Positions 18,201-26,126 of a DNA stretch of 41,447 nucleotides are shown here, piece after piece (position 1 is the stretch's first letter; each line of letters opens with the position of its first letter). A program made the translations under genes and the position numbers. The notes under the pieces were generated by a model. That model ran no database searches. It was not told where the DNA came from and saw nothing but the letters and a program-made list of their open reading frames with translations. Where the stretch lies: assembly GCA_030691075.1 (NCBI GenBank), contig JAUYFI010000146.1, positions 1 through 41,447 of the forward strand, read 5' to 3'. The stretch is from Sulfurisoma sp. (GTDB lineage Bacteria; Pseudomonadota; Gammaproteobacteria; Burkholderiales; Rhodocyclaceae).

Positions 18201-20451
18201 CGGCTTCATCCGACATCTGGAGGCGGCCTACCTCGGCCTTTGGCTGCGGATCACCGGGGAAACTCTTCTGCTCGGCGCACAGTCTTCAGAACCCGAGGCT
18301 GCCGCCCGCGGTACGCGGGCAGAGCAATTCCACCAGGATGCACTCGCCGCCTGGCAGTCGAACGACCCGGCCACCGCTGCCGAAAGGCTGCGCGCGGCCA
18401 TCGCACTCGACCCCGGGGTGGCCGCCTACCATGCCAATCTCGGGGTGATGCTCAAGTCGCTGGGATGGCTGGATGAGCGCATCGCCTGCTATCGTCAGGC
18501 CATTGCCCTTGCTCCGAACGAGGCCACCTATCATGCCAACCTGGCGGCGGCGCTGAATCAGGCGGGACGCCATGCGGAAGGCGAACTGGCCGGATGCGAA
18601 GCGACCCGGCTCGATCCGCGGCGTCCCGAGAGCTGGTTCAACCTGGGCAGCAGCCTGGCCGGCCAGGAACAGTGGGAAGCCGCCGCGCGGGCTTACGATC
18701 AGGCGGCGACATTGCGGCCGGACTGGCCGGATGCGCCACGGGCGGCGGGGGATGCCTGGCGTGCCGCGGGCGATTGGGCGCTGGCCGCGCAACGCTTCCA
18801 CGCCGCCTGGCAGCATCTGCCCGCGCAGGCATCGCACGCCGACAGGGCCGGCCTGCTGCAGGCGCTCGGGCAGGCGCTGGAACGCTGTTACCGCCATGCC
18901 GATGCCGAGGCCTGCTATCGCCAGGCGCTGGAACTGACGCCGGATCGGGCCGCGTTGCTCACCGATCTCGGCAATGCGCTCAAGGCCCAGGGCCGGCTCG
19001 ACGAGGCGCTGATCCGTTACCGCCGGGTGCTGGAACTGGAACCCGAATCCGCCGGCGGCCACTGCAACCCCGGTACGGTGGCCCAGGCCCAGGGCGATTA
19101 CGATACCGCGATCGATTGCTACCGTCGGGCTCTTTCACTCGATCCCGGCCTCGTTCCGGTCTGGGGAAATCTGGGCAACTGCCTGACCTATTCACCGCGA
19201 CATGGCCCGGCAGAGGTGCTGGCGGCGTTCCGGGAATTCGACGCGCGCGTGGCCCGGCCGCTGATTGATCGGCGTCCGCACGCCAATGAGCGCGCCCCCG
19301 ACCGCCGACTGCGGGTCGGCTATGTCTCGCCGGACTTTCGCCGGCACGCGGTGGCCTATTTCGCCTTGCCGCTGCTCGAAAACCATACGCAGGCCGTCGA
19401 GGTGTTCTGCTACTACAACCATCGCCAGCAGGACGAGTGGACGGCGCGATTCAAGGCCGCCTCGCAACACTGGCGCGATTGCGCGAACTTGACCGACGAG
19501 GCCCTGGCTGCACGGATTCGCGCCGACGGGATCGACATTCTGGTCGATCTGGCCGGCCATACCGAGAACAACCGGCTGCTGGTCTTCGCCCGCAAGCCGG
19601 CGCCGGTGCAGGTAACCTGGATGGGTTATGTGACCACGACGGGGATGGGCGCGATGGACTGGCGCGTCACGCACACCGCTGCCGACCCGGCGGGCAGCGA
19701 GGACGACTACAGCGAGCGCTTGTGGCGTTTGCCGGGCGCGATGTGGTGCTATCGTCCGCTGTCGGACATGCCCACCGTGTCGCCAGCGCCGACTTTTCGG
19801 AACGGCCATGTCACCTTCGGCAGCTTCAATCGCTACTCGAAGAATTCGTCGATGGTACTGGAGGCCTGGGCGCAAATCCTGGGCCGGGTGCCGGATTCGC
19901 GCCTGCTGATCTGCGTGCCGGAAGGGCAGGTGCGACAGGGGATGGCGCGTTTCTTTGCCGAACGGGACATTGCGCCGCAACGCATTCAAGCCTTCGCCAA
20001 GGTGGATCACCCCACTTTCTGGGCATTGCATGGCGAGGTGGATATTGCGCTCGATCCGTTTCCGTTCGGCGGCGGCACGACCACCTGCGAAACGCTGTGG
20101 CTCGGCGTGCCTGTGGTGACCTGCACCGGCAAGACGGGTGGAGATTTCGCGCCGCGCTTCGCCAGCCGCATGGGGTACGCTTTCCTCAACAACATCGGCG
20201 TGCCGGAACTCGCGGTCGAAAGCGTGGCCGACTATATCGAGACGGCCGTCGCGCTGGCATCCGATCGCAACCGGCTGGCCGAACTGCGGCAGTCGCTGCG
20301 CTCGAGGATGGCGGCCGCACCGCTGACGGACGAGGGCCGCTTCGCCCGGGAAATGGAGGCCGCCTATCGCGGCATGTGGGGCAACGTCCCTCATCCTCGT
20401 TCCCCGGCGCAGCATTCGCCAGATCGACCTGAACAGTTACTTTTCCGGTAA
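15295..20451 (+). CDS. giant TPR protein with a GT9-like and two O-GlcNAc-transferase (SPINDLY-type) domains
   Basis: A 1718-residue protein; ATG 15295 is chosen over an upstream TTG. Order: TPR repeats (about 1-135); a GT9-like sugar-transferase domain (about 160-412; GIVVYAEQGMGDSIQCVRYA, RIGVVWQGG, VVAVDTAVAHLAGALGRPVW); TPRs (about 430-570); first OGT/SPINDLY domain (about 622-985); TPRs (about 1005-1300); second OGT domain (about 1335-1700). Both OGT domains keep the catalytic-type His (VSADFCMHP; VSPDFRRHA), the G-H-T motif, LDPFPFSGGHT or LDPFPFGGGTT, and the Lys after TFGSFN (NNTAKL; NRYSK). Such enzymes move a nucleotide sugar onto Ser/Thr of proteins, for example flagellins or surface proteins. 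No signal peptide is seen. R1 motif copies lie at equivalent positions in both OGT domains. Confidence 0.9.
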   Translation: MLETTGAQAAFETGFAAYRQGRYAEALGHYRAVMAQSPAWFEPHWHAGVCCHQLRRYAEALDCYSRAMALNAEHAQVGYHHAKALKDAGDLDAALAAYRQALDLKPGDPEMLYSQGLLYLLRGEWRQGWPGYELRFAGSDRAATEHRPRTGLLRWQGGAVPEGSGIVVYAEQGMGDSIQCVRYAAALRQRFSRVRFSVQIPLVGLFQANAGYGVDVVPRVAGPIDESGHTHWIDMMSLPAVLNTTPDTVPPAPYLVACPERAEYWRGRLAKETRPRIGVVWQGGKLTHAPARDMPFGFIAPLLEHVDIAWISLQKDMEFAGNAALIDWMPEVRDFADTAALVSVLDGVVAVDTAVAHLAGALGRPVWLLNRHESEWRWMHGRTTTPWYPSMRILTQPEPGDWGAVIAAVSSALRPLAMGSPAREPEAVAAMAFARGVQDHMAGRTAGAEVAYREALATRPGHAMAWYNLGIVLQACEREEAAREAYRSAIAADPKHREARLNLAASLSAEGQASAARRVLEALLELAPDWGPPYNNLATLMQDMDEHEHALALLQRVSALSPGLPQPRSNLLMELQYHPRASAATLRAAAADWGAWAMAQAGDERPRPTPNPVRDANGAIRALRVGYVSADFCMHPVGLFLKAVLAAHNPAQVLPFAYGNGAASDEVTQEIQATLHRFHAGPAGWIDARSLDDAALAERIRADGIDLLVDLSGHTGKTRLPMFARRPAPVQVSWLGYFATTGLPAMDAVILDPWHAPEGAEAQFTEAIIRLPNNRFCYQPVPFAPAVSPAPTFPRGYITFGSFNNTAKLNDTVLDTWARILQVVPDSRLILKWRTFADGPYREHIRQYFTGRGIAQERIELRPASPHRELLEQYADIDIALDPFPFSGGHTSCEALWMGVPVITWPRERVVSRQTWSFLANIGLTELVVDSAGDYVAKAVTLAGDRARLGELRQNLRPRMAASPLCDVSGFIRHLEAAYLGLWLRITGETLLLGAQSSEPEAAARGTRAEQFHQDALAAWQSNDPATAAERLRAAIALDPGVAAYHANLGVMLKSLGWLDERIACYRQAIALAPNEATYHANLAAALNQAGRHAEGELAGCEATRLDPRRPESWFNLGSSLAGQEQWEAAARAYDQAATLRPDWPDAPRAAGDAWRAAGDWALAAQRFHAAWQHLPAQASHADRAGLLQALGQALERCYRHADAEACYRQALELTPDRAALLTDLGNALKAQGRLDEALIRYRRVLELEPESAGGHCNPGTVAQAQGDYDTAIDCYRRALSLDPGLVPVWGNLGNCLTYSPRHGPAEVLAAFREFDARVARPLIDRRPHANERAPDRRLRVGYVSPDFRRHAVAYFALPLLENHTQAVEVFCYYNHRQQDEWTARFKAASQHWRDCANLTDEALAARIRADGIDILVDLAGHTENNRLLVFARKPAPVQVTWMGYVTTTGMGAMDWRVTHTAADPAGSEDDYSERLWRLPGAMWCYRPLSDMPTVSPAPTFRNGHVTFGSFNRYSKNSSMVLEAWAQILGRVPDSRLLICVPEGQVRQGMARFFAERDIAPQRIQAFAKVDHPTFWALHGEVDIALDPFPFGGGTTTCETLWLGVPVVTCTGKTGGDFAPRFASRMGYAFLNNIGVPELAVESVADYIETAVALASDRNRLAELRQSLRSRMAAAPLTDEGRFAREMEAAYRGMWGNVPHPRSPAQHSPDRPEQLLFR
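17649..17672 (-). repeat. R1 motif copy inside the first OGT domain
   Basis: On the minus strand it reads AAAGTCGGCG then CTGGCGAGACGGCG, used here as the R1 reference. On the coding strand it specifies A-V-S-P-A-P-T-F, just before the conserved G-x-I-T-F-G-S-F-N motif. Confidence 0.8.
19773..19796 (-). repeat. R1 motif copy inside the second OGT domain
   Basis: It matches the R1 reference at 22 of 24 positions and encodes T-V-S-P-A-P-T-F at the position equivalent to the first-domain copy. Paralogy of the two domains alone could explain this pair. Confidence 0.65.
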
Positions 20452-20506
20452 CGACCCAGGTGCTTATTACCCTTTGAAACATAACGATAACCCCCCGATA
20501 ACCCCC

Positions 20507-20557
20507 CCGTTCGCCCTGAGCCTGTCGAAGGGAGCCTGTGGTTCGACAGGCTCACGA
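20507..20557. repeat. R2 repeat with 12-bp hairpin
   Basis: It begins CCGTTCGCCCTGAGCCTG. Its arms GAGCCTGTCGAA (20518-20529) and TTCGACAGGCTC (20542-20553) pair perfectly around a 12-base loop. Related copies lie at 27207, 27989 and 41215. It lies 56 bases after the glycosyltransferase stop and could act as a transcript end or stabilising hairpin. Confidence 0.85.
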
Positions 20558-20668
20558 CTCACCGGGAACGGCAGTACGTTTAAAATAACAAGTTATAAAC
20601 GAATCGCCTACCTGGGTAGTTACCTTTTCCGTTTTTGAAGACGATTAACCGCCACCCACTAAAACAAC

Positions 20669-21271
20669 ATGAAAACCTTTCTCCACGTTGGCTGCGGCCC
20701 CAAACGCAAAGACAGCACCACGGCGGGATTTAATACCCCGGAGTGGCACGAGCAGCGTCTGGATATCGACGAGTCCGTCAATCCGGACATTGTCGGTACC
20801 ATGACCGATATGTCCGCCGTGGCGGATGCTTCGGTGGATGCCCTTTTCTCCAGCCATAACATCGAGCATCTCTATCCGCACGAAGTGCCCGTGGCCCTGG
20901 CGGAATTCAAGCGGGTGTTGAAGCCTGATGGCTTTGTGGTGATTACCTGCCCCGATCTGCAATCGGTCTGTGCGCTGGTGGCACAGGACAAACTGACCGA
21001 ACCCGCCTACACGGCCCCCGCTGGCCCGATCACTCCGCTCGACATCCTGTATGGCCATCGCCCCCCCATGGCACGAGGCAATCTCTACATGGCCCACCGC
21101 TGTGGATTCACCCAGAAGGTGCTCACCGGTACCTTGCAGGCGGCTGGTTTCGCGATGGTCGCTGCCAGACGGCGCGAGCATCCGAATTACGACCTGTGGG
21201 CGTTGGCGACGGTGCAGCCGATGGAAGAGGTCGACCTACGGGCGTTGGCACTGGCACATTTCCCGAAATGA
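20669..21271 (+). CDS. class I SAM-dependent methyltransferase
   Basis: A 200-residue protein of the methyltransferase type 11/23 fold. Motif I is degenerate but recognisable (FLHVGCGPKRKD). The acidic residue after strand 2 is in QRLDIDESVNPDIVG. Motif IV-like SVDALFSSHNIEHLYPHEV and post-motif EFKRVLKPDGFVVITCPDLQS are typical. A second part (LYMAHRCGFTQKVLTGTLQAAGF) closes the fold. The substrate is unknown. Its place behind the protein glycosyltransferase suggests, by inference, methylation of a sugar or of the same target protein. The AT-rich 110 bases upstream may hold its own promoter. Confidence 0.85.
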   Translation: MKTFLHVGCGPKRKDSTTAGFNTPEWHEQRLDIDESVNPDIVGTMTDMSAVADASVDALFSSHNIEHLYPHEVPVALAEFKRVLKPDGFVVITCPDLQSVCALVAQDKLTEPAYTAPAGPITPLDILYGHRPPMARGNLYMAHRCGFTQKVLTGTLQAAGFAMVAARRREHPNYDLWALATVQPMEEVDLRALALAHFPK

Positions 21272-21362
21272 GCGGGATGACACTGAGTGGTCAGGTTCGA
21301 CGGCAACTGCCCGGTAACTTGACCCATTAAGTCCATCGAGGGGGATTGCGGGGGCGGGAGTT

Positions 21363-22817
21363 CTATTTACGCCAGAACGCCGGAGTCAGCACTACGAGCA
21401 AAGTAAATATCTCCAGCCGCCCGAGCAGCATGGCGAAGCTGCATACCCAGGTCTGGAAGTCGGTCAGGATTTCGTAGGTGGTCGCCGGGCCGACCTGGTT
21501 GAGGCCGGGACCGGTGTTGTTGATGCTGGCGACCACGGCCGAGAAGGCGGTGACGATCTCGAGGCCGGAGAAGGACAGCAGCAGCGTCATCGAGACGATG
21601 CTGACCATATAGATGAAGCCGAAGGCCAGCACCGCCGAGAGGATGTTGGGCGACACCACGCTGCCGCCGACGCGCACCGGCCACACCGCGCTGGGGTGCA
21701 TGGCGCGGATCAGCTCGCGGTAGACCTGCTTGTAGAGAATGATGGCGCGGATCATCTTGATGCCGCCGCCGGTCGAGCCGGCGCTGGTGACGAAGCTGCA
21801 GAGGAAGAGCATCCACAGCGGCGCAAACATCGGCCAGAGGTTGTAGTCGGTGTTGGCGAAGCCCGTCGTGGTGGCGATCGAGACGACGTTGAAGGCGGAG
21901 AAGCGCAGCGCCGTGGCGAAGTCCGGGTAAACGTCGAGCGCCTGCAGGTAGATGGCGATGCCGAGCACGCTGCCAATGGTGACGACGAGGTACCAGCCGA
22001 CCTCGGGATCGCGCCGGTAGGCCCCGAACGAGCGGCCATGCACGGCGAGGAAGTGGGTGGCGAAGTTGATGCCGGCCAGCAGCATGAAGAAGATGGTCAC
22101 CGCTTCGATAGCTGGCGAATTCCAGTAGCCGAAGCTGGCGTCGTGGCTGGAGAAGCCGCCGAGGCCCATGGTGCTGAAGGAGTGCATCACGGCGTCGAAC
22201 CAGCTCATGCCGGCCCACTTGAGGCTCAGCACGCAAGCCAGGGTGATCCCCGCATAGACCACCCACAGGCCCTTGGCGGTCTCGGTCACGCGCGGCGTCA
22301 GCTGCGAGTCCTTCATCGGCCCCGGCGCCTCGGCCTTGAACATCTGGCGGCCGCCGATGCCGAGCAGCGGCAGGATCGCCACCGCCAGCACGATCAGGCC
22401 CATGCCGCCCAGCCAGACCATCATGCCGCGCCAGAGGTTGATCGACGGCGGCAGCTGGTCGAGGTTGGCCAGCACCGTCGAACCGGTGGTGGTGAGCCCC
22501 GACACCGCCTCGAAGTAGGCGTCGGTGAAGGAGACGTTCAATTGCAGGATCAGCGGCAGCCCGGCGAATGCCGGCAGCAGCGTCCACACCAGCACCACCA
22601 TGAGGAAGCCGTCGCGCACCTTGAGGTCGCGCTTCTCGTGGCGCGCCGCCCACCACAGGGCGAGGCCGCTGCCGAAAGTGATCAGGAAGGCTTCGTCGTA
22701 GGCGGAGTGGGCGCCGTCCTGCCACAGCCAGGAAAGCGCCAGCGGCACCAGCAGGGTCAACGCGAAGCCCATCAGCAGCACGCCGAAGACACGGACGACG
22801 GGATAGAAGCGCTTCAC
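21363..22817 (-). CDS. trkH: Trk potassium uptake protein TrkH
   Basis: A 484-residue inner-membrane K+ channel subunit. Four selectivity-filter P-loops are visible in order: TTTGSTV, STMGLGGF, TTTGFA and NNTGPGL. Other family segments are MVWLGGMGLIVLAVAILPLLGIGG and SAGSTGGGIKMIRAIILYKQ. Hydrophobic helices run through the whole chain, ending LTPAFWRK. It lies 18 bases downstream of trkA on the same strand, so the two are co-transcribed. Together they form the low- to medium-affinity K+ uptake system. Confidence 0.97.
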   Translation of the reverse strand: MKRFYPVVRVFGVLLMGFALTLLVPLALSWLWQDGAHSAYDEAFLITFGSGLALWWAARHEKRDLKVRDGFLMVVLVWTLLPAFAGLPLILQLNVSFTDAYFEAVSGLTTTGSTVLANLDQLPPSINLWRGMMVWLGGMGLIVLAVAILPLLGIGGRQMFKAEAPGPMKDSQLTPRVTETAKGLWVVYAGITLACVLSLKWAGMSWFDAVMHSFSTMGLGGFSSHDASFGYWNSPAIEAVTIFFMLLAGINFATHFLAVHGRSFGAYRRDPEVGWYLVVTIGSVLGIAIYLQALDVYPDFATALRFSAFNVVSIATTTGFANTDYNLWPMFAPLWMLFLCSFVTSAGSTGGGIKMIRAIILYKQVYRELIRAMHPSAVWPVRVGGSVVSPNILSAVLAFGFIYMVSIVSMTLLLSFSGLEIVTAFSAVVASINNTGPGLNQVGPATTYEILTDFQTWVCSFAMLLGRLEIFTLLVVLTPAFWRK

Positions 22818-22835
22818 GGCCGGCCCGGCATCACG

Positions 22836-24263
22836 TCAGATGAAGCCGACGGCGACCTGGAACAGGCGCTCGACCTCGGTCACCTGGCGCTTGCGCGTGC
22901 AGAAAACGATGACGTGGTCATCAGACTCGATCACGGTGTCGTGGTGCGGAATGATCACGTGGTCGACGATGGCGTCGATGAGAAAACCGTCCATCTTCAT
23001 CATCTCGGCCTCGCGGCCGCGACGGACGATGGCGCCGATGTGCGCGCCCTTGATCACCGGCAGCTCGTCGATGCGGCGGCCGACCACCTTCGAGGTGGTC
23101 TTGTCGCCATGCGCCACCAGTTCCAGGGCTTCGGCGGCGCCGCGGCGCAGGCTGTGCACCTTGGCGACGTCGCCCCGCCGCACATGAGTGAGCAGCGCAC
23201 CGATGGACACCTGCGCGGGAGAAAGGCCGATGTCGATGGGCCCGCCCTGCACCATGTCGGCGTAGGCGCGGCGGTTGATCAGCGCCAGCACGCGCTTGCA
23301 GCCGAGGCGCTTGGCCAGCGACGCGGCCATGATGTTGTCCTCGTCGTCGTTGGTCAGGGCGAGGAACATGTCGACCTCGTCGATGTTCTCCTGCGCCAGC
23401 AGGTTCTCGTCGGTGGCCTCGCCGTGCAACACGAGGGTGCCACCGAGCCGACCGGCGACGATCTCGGCGCGACCGCGGTCGCGCTCGATCAGCTTGACCT
23501 CGTACTTCTCTTCCAGCACGTCGGCGACGCGCGCGCCGATGTTGCCGCCGCCGGCGATCATGACGCGCTTCACCGGCTGCTGCATGCGCCGCAACTCCTG
23601 CATCACCACGCGGATGTGGTCGGTGGCGGCGAGCACGAAGACCTCGTCGCCCGGCTCGATCACCGTGTTGCCATCGGGATCGAGCGGCTGGTGCTCGCGG
23701 AAGATGGCGGCGATGCGCGCATCGACGCCGGGCGGCAGATGTTCGCGCATGGCGCGGATCGGCTTGCCCACCAGCAGCCCACCCGGATAGGCGCGCACGC
23801 CGATCAGCGTGGCACAGCCGCCGGCGAACTCCAGCACCTGCAGCGCCTCGGGAAACTCGATCAGCTTGACGATGTAGTCGGTAATGTCCTGCTCGGGGCA
23901 AATCGCATAGTCGACGGCGAAGTTCTCCGGCGAGAGCAGGTCGCTGTCGATGAAGTCACGCGAGCGCAGCCGCGCGATGCGCGTCGGCACGCTGAACATG
24001 CTGCGCGCGATCTTGCAGGCCACCAGGTTGGTCTGATCCGACTGCGTCACCGCCACCAGCATGTCCGTGTCCTCGATGCCGGCCTCGCGCAGCACCGACG
24101 GATAGGCGGCGTTGCCGGCCACCGTGCGCACGTCGTAGCGATCGGCCAGCGCGGCGAGAGCCTCGCGGTTCTGGTCGATGATGGTGATGTCGTTGGCCTC
24201 GGAGGCAAGCACTTCGGCCACCGAGGCGCCGACCTGGCCGGCGCCGAGAATGATGATTTTCAT
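22836..24263 (-). CDS. trkA: Trk potassium transport regulator TrkA
   Basis: A 475-residue cytoplasmic gating protein of the Trk system. ATG 24263 is taken because the conserved N-terminus is MKIIILGAGQVGASVAEVLA; the frame is open 21 codons further up, but that part is read from an R1 repeat (EKVGAGDTPF). Two RCK units are present, each with a Rossmann glycine motif (ILGAGQVGASVA; MIAGGGNIGARVA), an acidic residue at the end of beta-2 (TIIDQ; KLIERD) and a TrkA-C domain. It binds NAD(H)/nucleotides and controls TrkH. Confidence 0.97.
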   Translation of the reverse strand: MKIIILGAGQVGASVAEVLASEANDITIIDQNREALAALADRYDVRTVAGNAAYPSVLREAGIEDTDMLVAVTQSDQTNLVACKIARSMFSVPTRIARLRSRDFIDSDLLSPENFAVDYAICPEQDITDYIVKLIEFPEALQVLEFAGGCATLIGVRAYPGGLLVGKPIRAMREHLPPGVDARIAAIFREHQPLDPDGNTVIEPGDEVFVLAATDHIRVVMQELRRMQQPVKRVMIAGGGNIGARVADVLEEKYEVKLIERDRGRAEIVAGRLGGTLVLHGEATDENLLAQENIDEVDMFLALTNDDEDNIMAASLAKRLGCKRVLALINRRAYADMVQGGPIDIGLSPAQVSIGALLTHVRRGDVAKVHSLRRGAAEALELVAHGDKTTSKVVGRRIDELPVIKGAHIGAIVRRGREAEMMKMDGFLIDAIVDHVIIPHHDTVIESDDHVIVFCTRKRQVTEVERLFQVAVGFI

Positions 24264-24296
24264 AATGAGGGCATTCTCGCCCATTCGCCGCAAAAA

Positions 24297-24320
24297 TGGC
24301 GTATCGCCAGCGCCGACTTT
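24297..24320 (-). repeat. R1 motif copy upstream of trkA
   Basis: On the minus strand the copy reads AAAGTCGGCGCTGGCGATAC and then diverges. It lies 34 bases before the trkA start and 106 bases before higB, marking the left border of the toxin-antitoxin island. Confidence 0.75.
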
Positions 24321-24426
24321 TTCCAACGACCGCGGGCTGGATCAACCATTGCGGTCGGTCGGGAACCATTCGGGCGTGGAATGGCAACCTGCTTTACAGA
24401 TTCCGTCTGGCGGAACATAATGCATC

Positions 24427-24705
24427 GTGATTCATTCGTTCGCCTGTCTTGATACCAAAGCGCTCTTCGGCAGCCAAGCGGTGCCGCGGTTCAAGAACAT
24501 CGAACGAGTTGCGCGTCGCAAACTGCTGCAACTGAACGCGGCCACCGAATTGGCCAGCTTGAGGGTTCCGCCAGGCAACCAGCTTGAAGCGCTGAAGGGC
24601 GACCGCAAAGGGCAGCACAGCATCCGCGTCAATGACCAATGGCGGGTGTGCTTTGCGTGGCGAGAGGATGGCGCGCATCAGGTTGAAATCGCGGACTACC
24701 ATTAA
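24427..24705 (+). CDS. higB: HigB-type toxin (ribosome-dependent RNase)
   Basis: A 92-residue RelE-superfamily toxin starting at GTG 24427 (MIHSFACLDTKALF). Family marks are VPRFKNIERVARRKLLQLNAA, LRVPPGNQLEALKGDRKGQHSIRVNDQWRVCF and the ending VEIADYH. HigB toxins cleave mRNA on the ribosome. Toxin before antitoxin is the usual higBA order, and higA starts 12 bases after its stop. Confidence 0.95.
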   Translation: MIHSFACLDTKALFGSQAVPRFKNIERVARRKLLQLNAATELASLRVPPGNQLEALKGDRKGQHSIRVNDQWRVCFAWREDGAHQVEIADYH

Positions 24706-24717
24706 GAAGAGGCGAAT

Positions 24718-25023
24718 ATGGCTAAATTGCTTGACGAAATCCACCCCGGCGAAATTCTGCTGGAGGACTTTATGAAGCCGATGGGCATCTCGGCGCGTCA
24801 GCTTGCGGCCGACATCGATGTATCCCCCAGTCGCATTAGCGAAGTGGTGAATGGCACGCGACCGATAACAGCCGACACCGCACTGCGCCTGGGTCTGTTT
24901 TTCGGAATGGATCCCCGCTTCTGGATGAACCTGCAAACGGAGTACGACATGCGGATTGCGGCCAGAACACTTCAAGAAAAAATCGCGCCCAGAATTCGCG
25001 TCTTCCATCACGCGGCGGCCTGA
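24718..25023 (+). CDS. higA: HigA-type antitoxin
   Basis: A 101-residue HTH antitoxin. It has IHPGEILLEDFMKPMGISARQLAADIDVSPSRISEVVNG (helix-turn-helix), then ALRLGLFFGMDPRFWMNLQTEYDM, which is the standard HigA/VapI pattern. It neutralises HigB and represses the operon. An R1 copy begins 34 bases after its stop. Confidence 0.95.
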   Translation: MAKLLDEIHPGEILLEDFMKPMGISARQLAADIDVSPSRISEVVNGTRPITADTALRLGLFFGMDPRFWMNLQTEYDMRIAARTLQEKIAPRIRVFHHAAA

Positions 25024-25057
25024 CCGGCTGGTTGCGGCCTGCTCTGCTCCGCCCAGG

Positions 25058-25081
25058 AAAGTCGGCGGTGGCGGGACGGCG
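25058..25081 (+). repeat. R1 copy (long form) between higA and the orphan antitoxin
   Basis: The core matches the reference at 22 of 24 positions. It continues with GTAATC then GTGGTCTGTCCCC (to 25100), a tail shared with the copies at 25644 and 26468. It lies at the border between the convergent higBA and HI1420-type modules. Confidence 0.85.
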
Positions 25082-25195
25082 GTAATCGTGGTCTGTCCCC
25101 GAGGCTTCCCTTGCCGGGTCTCGCCCCGGCGGGCGTCCTTCGCTCTGTACTACCGTGCCGACCGGTTTGCCCACGAACGTCCCGCGGGAGGAACG

Positions 25196-25501
25196 TCAGG
25201 CATGAACGGCCTGCGCCACCAGCTTGACGCCCAGCGCTGCACACACGCGGCTGACGGTATCGAAGCGCGGTTGCGCACCGGGGCGAAGCGCCTTGTACAG
25301 CGCTTCGCGGGTGATGCCGGAAGCCTTGGCAATTTCGCTCATGCCGCGTGCGCGAGCGATGTCGCCCAACGCCGCCGCCAGCAGGGCAGGATCATTCGTC
25401 GTCAGGATGTCGGTAAGATAGGCCGCGATGGCCTCTTCGCTGTCGAAATAGCGGGCCGCGTCGAAGTCCGGCAGATCGGCCACCTTGATGCGTTTGGTCA
25501 T
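25196..25501 (-). CDS. HI1420-family addiction-module antitoxin, partner toxin lost
   Basis: A 101-residue antitoxin from ATG 25501 (MTKRIKVADLPDFDAARYF); a TTG 15 bases upstream is an alternative. The pattern EEAIAAYLTDIL, DPALLAAALGDIARARGMSEIAKASGITREALYKAL and PRFDTVSRVCAALGVKL is that of the HI1420 group of HTH antitoxins. These pair with a HI1419-type RelE-fold toxin encoded just upstream. Here only a stub of that toxin remains, so this gene appears to be an orphan antitoxin. Confidence 0.9.
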   Translation of the reverse strand: MTKRIKVADLPDFDAARYFDSEEAIAAYLTDILTTNDPALLAAALGDIARARGMSEIAKASGITREALYKALRPGAQPRFDTVSRVCAALGVKLVAQAVHA

Positions 25502-25516
25502 GTCAGTTTCCTCCAA

Positions 25517-25585
25517 TCAGTCCAGCAGCGCGGCCAATTCGTCGAGCCAAGCGGTGAATTCGGAAAGAGGCTTGAGCGAGAACAC
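25517..25585 (-). pseudogene. N-terminal stub of a HI1419-type toxin
   Basis: From GTG 25585 the frame reads MFSLKPLSEFTAWLDELAALLD and stops. The first 14 residues match the usual start of HI1419/Gp49-like toxins (x-S-I-K-P-L-S-E-F-x-x-W-L-D, from memory), which are normally about 95-100 residues. The rest of the toxin is missing, apparently through an internal deletion joining the N-terminus to the last few codons before the antitoxin. Confidence 0.7.
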
Positions 25586-25594
25586 GGGACAATC

Positions 25595-25610
25595 GTAATC
25601 GAACGATTAC
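25595..25610. promoter_or_regulatory. palindromic operator candidate of the HI1420-type module
   Basis: GTAATCG and CGATTAC are exact inverted 7-mers separated by AA. They lie 10 bases upstream of the toxin-stub start. This is the expected place for autorepression by the HTH antitoxin. Confidence 0.55.
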
Positions 25611-25643
25611 ACCATGTCAAATCGCGCGGACTGTTACGCACGA

Positions 25644-25667
25644 AAAGTCGGCGCTGGCGGGACGGCG
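25644..25667 (+). repeat. R1 copy (long form) between the orphan antitoxin and vapC
   Basis: The core matches the reference at 23 of 24 positions. It is followed by AAAACC then GTGGTCCCCGATTG, which equals the 25058 tail less four bases (TGTC). It ends 17 bases before the vapC stop. Confidence 0.85.
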
Positions 25668-25700
25668 AAAACCGTGGTCCCCGATTGTTTGCCGATTGTT

Positions 25701-26126
25701 TTAATCCATCCCTTTCCAGGGATTGATGACTACCAGCGGCGCCACGGCGAAATCGCGGTCGTTCCGCGTGACCATCACCAGCCCATGTTCGATGGCGGTG
25801 GCCGCGATAATCGAATCGAATGCCGCCATCGTGCGCCCGCCGGCTTCGACGCGGGCGCACATTTCGCCCCAATAGGTTGCCGTCTCGTGCGTGAAAGACA
25901 ATACCCGCTCGGCGAACCCCGCCTGCAATTGACCAAGCCAGGCGGCGAGTTCACGCTTCCGGCGCGATGCAGTCAGGCGCGCCACGCCGCGCTGTAGTTC
26001 CGCCACCGACATCGCGGCGACGTACAGGTCGGTTTCCGTGCGCGTATTGATCCATGCCAGCACCTTCGGCTCCGGTTTTGGTTTGACGAATTCCGAGAGC
26101 ACGCAGGTATCGAGCAGGTATTTCAC
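25701..26126 (-). CDS. vapC: VapC/FitB-type PIN-domain toxin
   Basis: A 141-residue PIN ribonuclease. The acidic active-site residues are D6 (MKYLLDTCVLSEF), the Glu in MSVAELQRGV, the Asp in MAAFDSIIAATAI and the Asp in VTRNDRDF. The family cleaves RNA, often initiator tRNA or rRNA. Its start overlaps the antitoxin stop by four bases (ATGA), the usual arrangement for translational coupling. Confidence 0.95.
   Translation of the reverse strand: MKYLLDTCVLSEFVKPKPEPKVLAWINTRTETDLYVAAMSVAELQRGVARLTASRRKRELAAWLGQLQAGFAERVLSFTHETATYWGEMCARVEAGGRTMAAFDSIIAATAIEHGLVMVTRNDRDFAVAPLVVINPWKGMD

Noticed and set aside
21696..24452. A 918-residue open frame antisense to trkH and trkA
   Set aside because: It is the shadow of two certain potassium-transport genes and is rich in His, Asp and Arg, as expected of the reverse strand.
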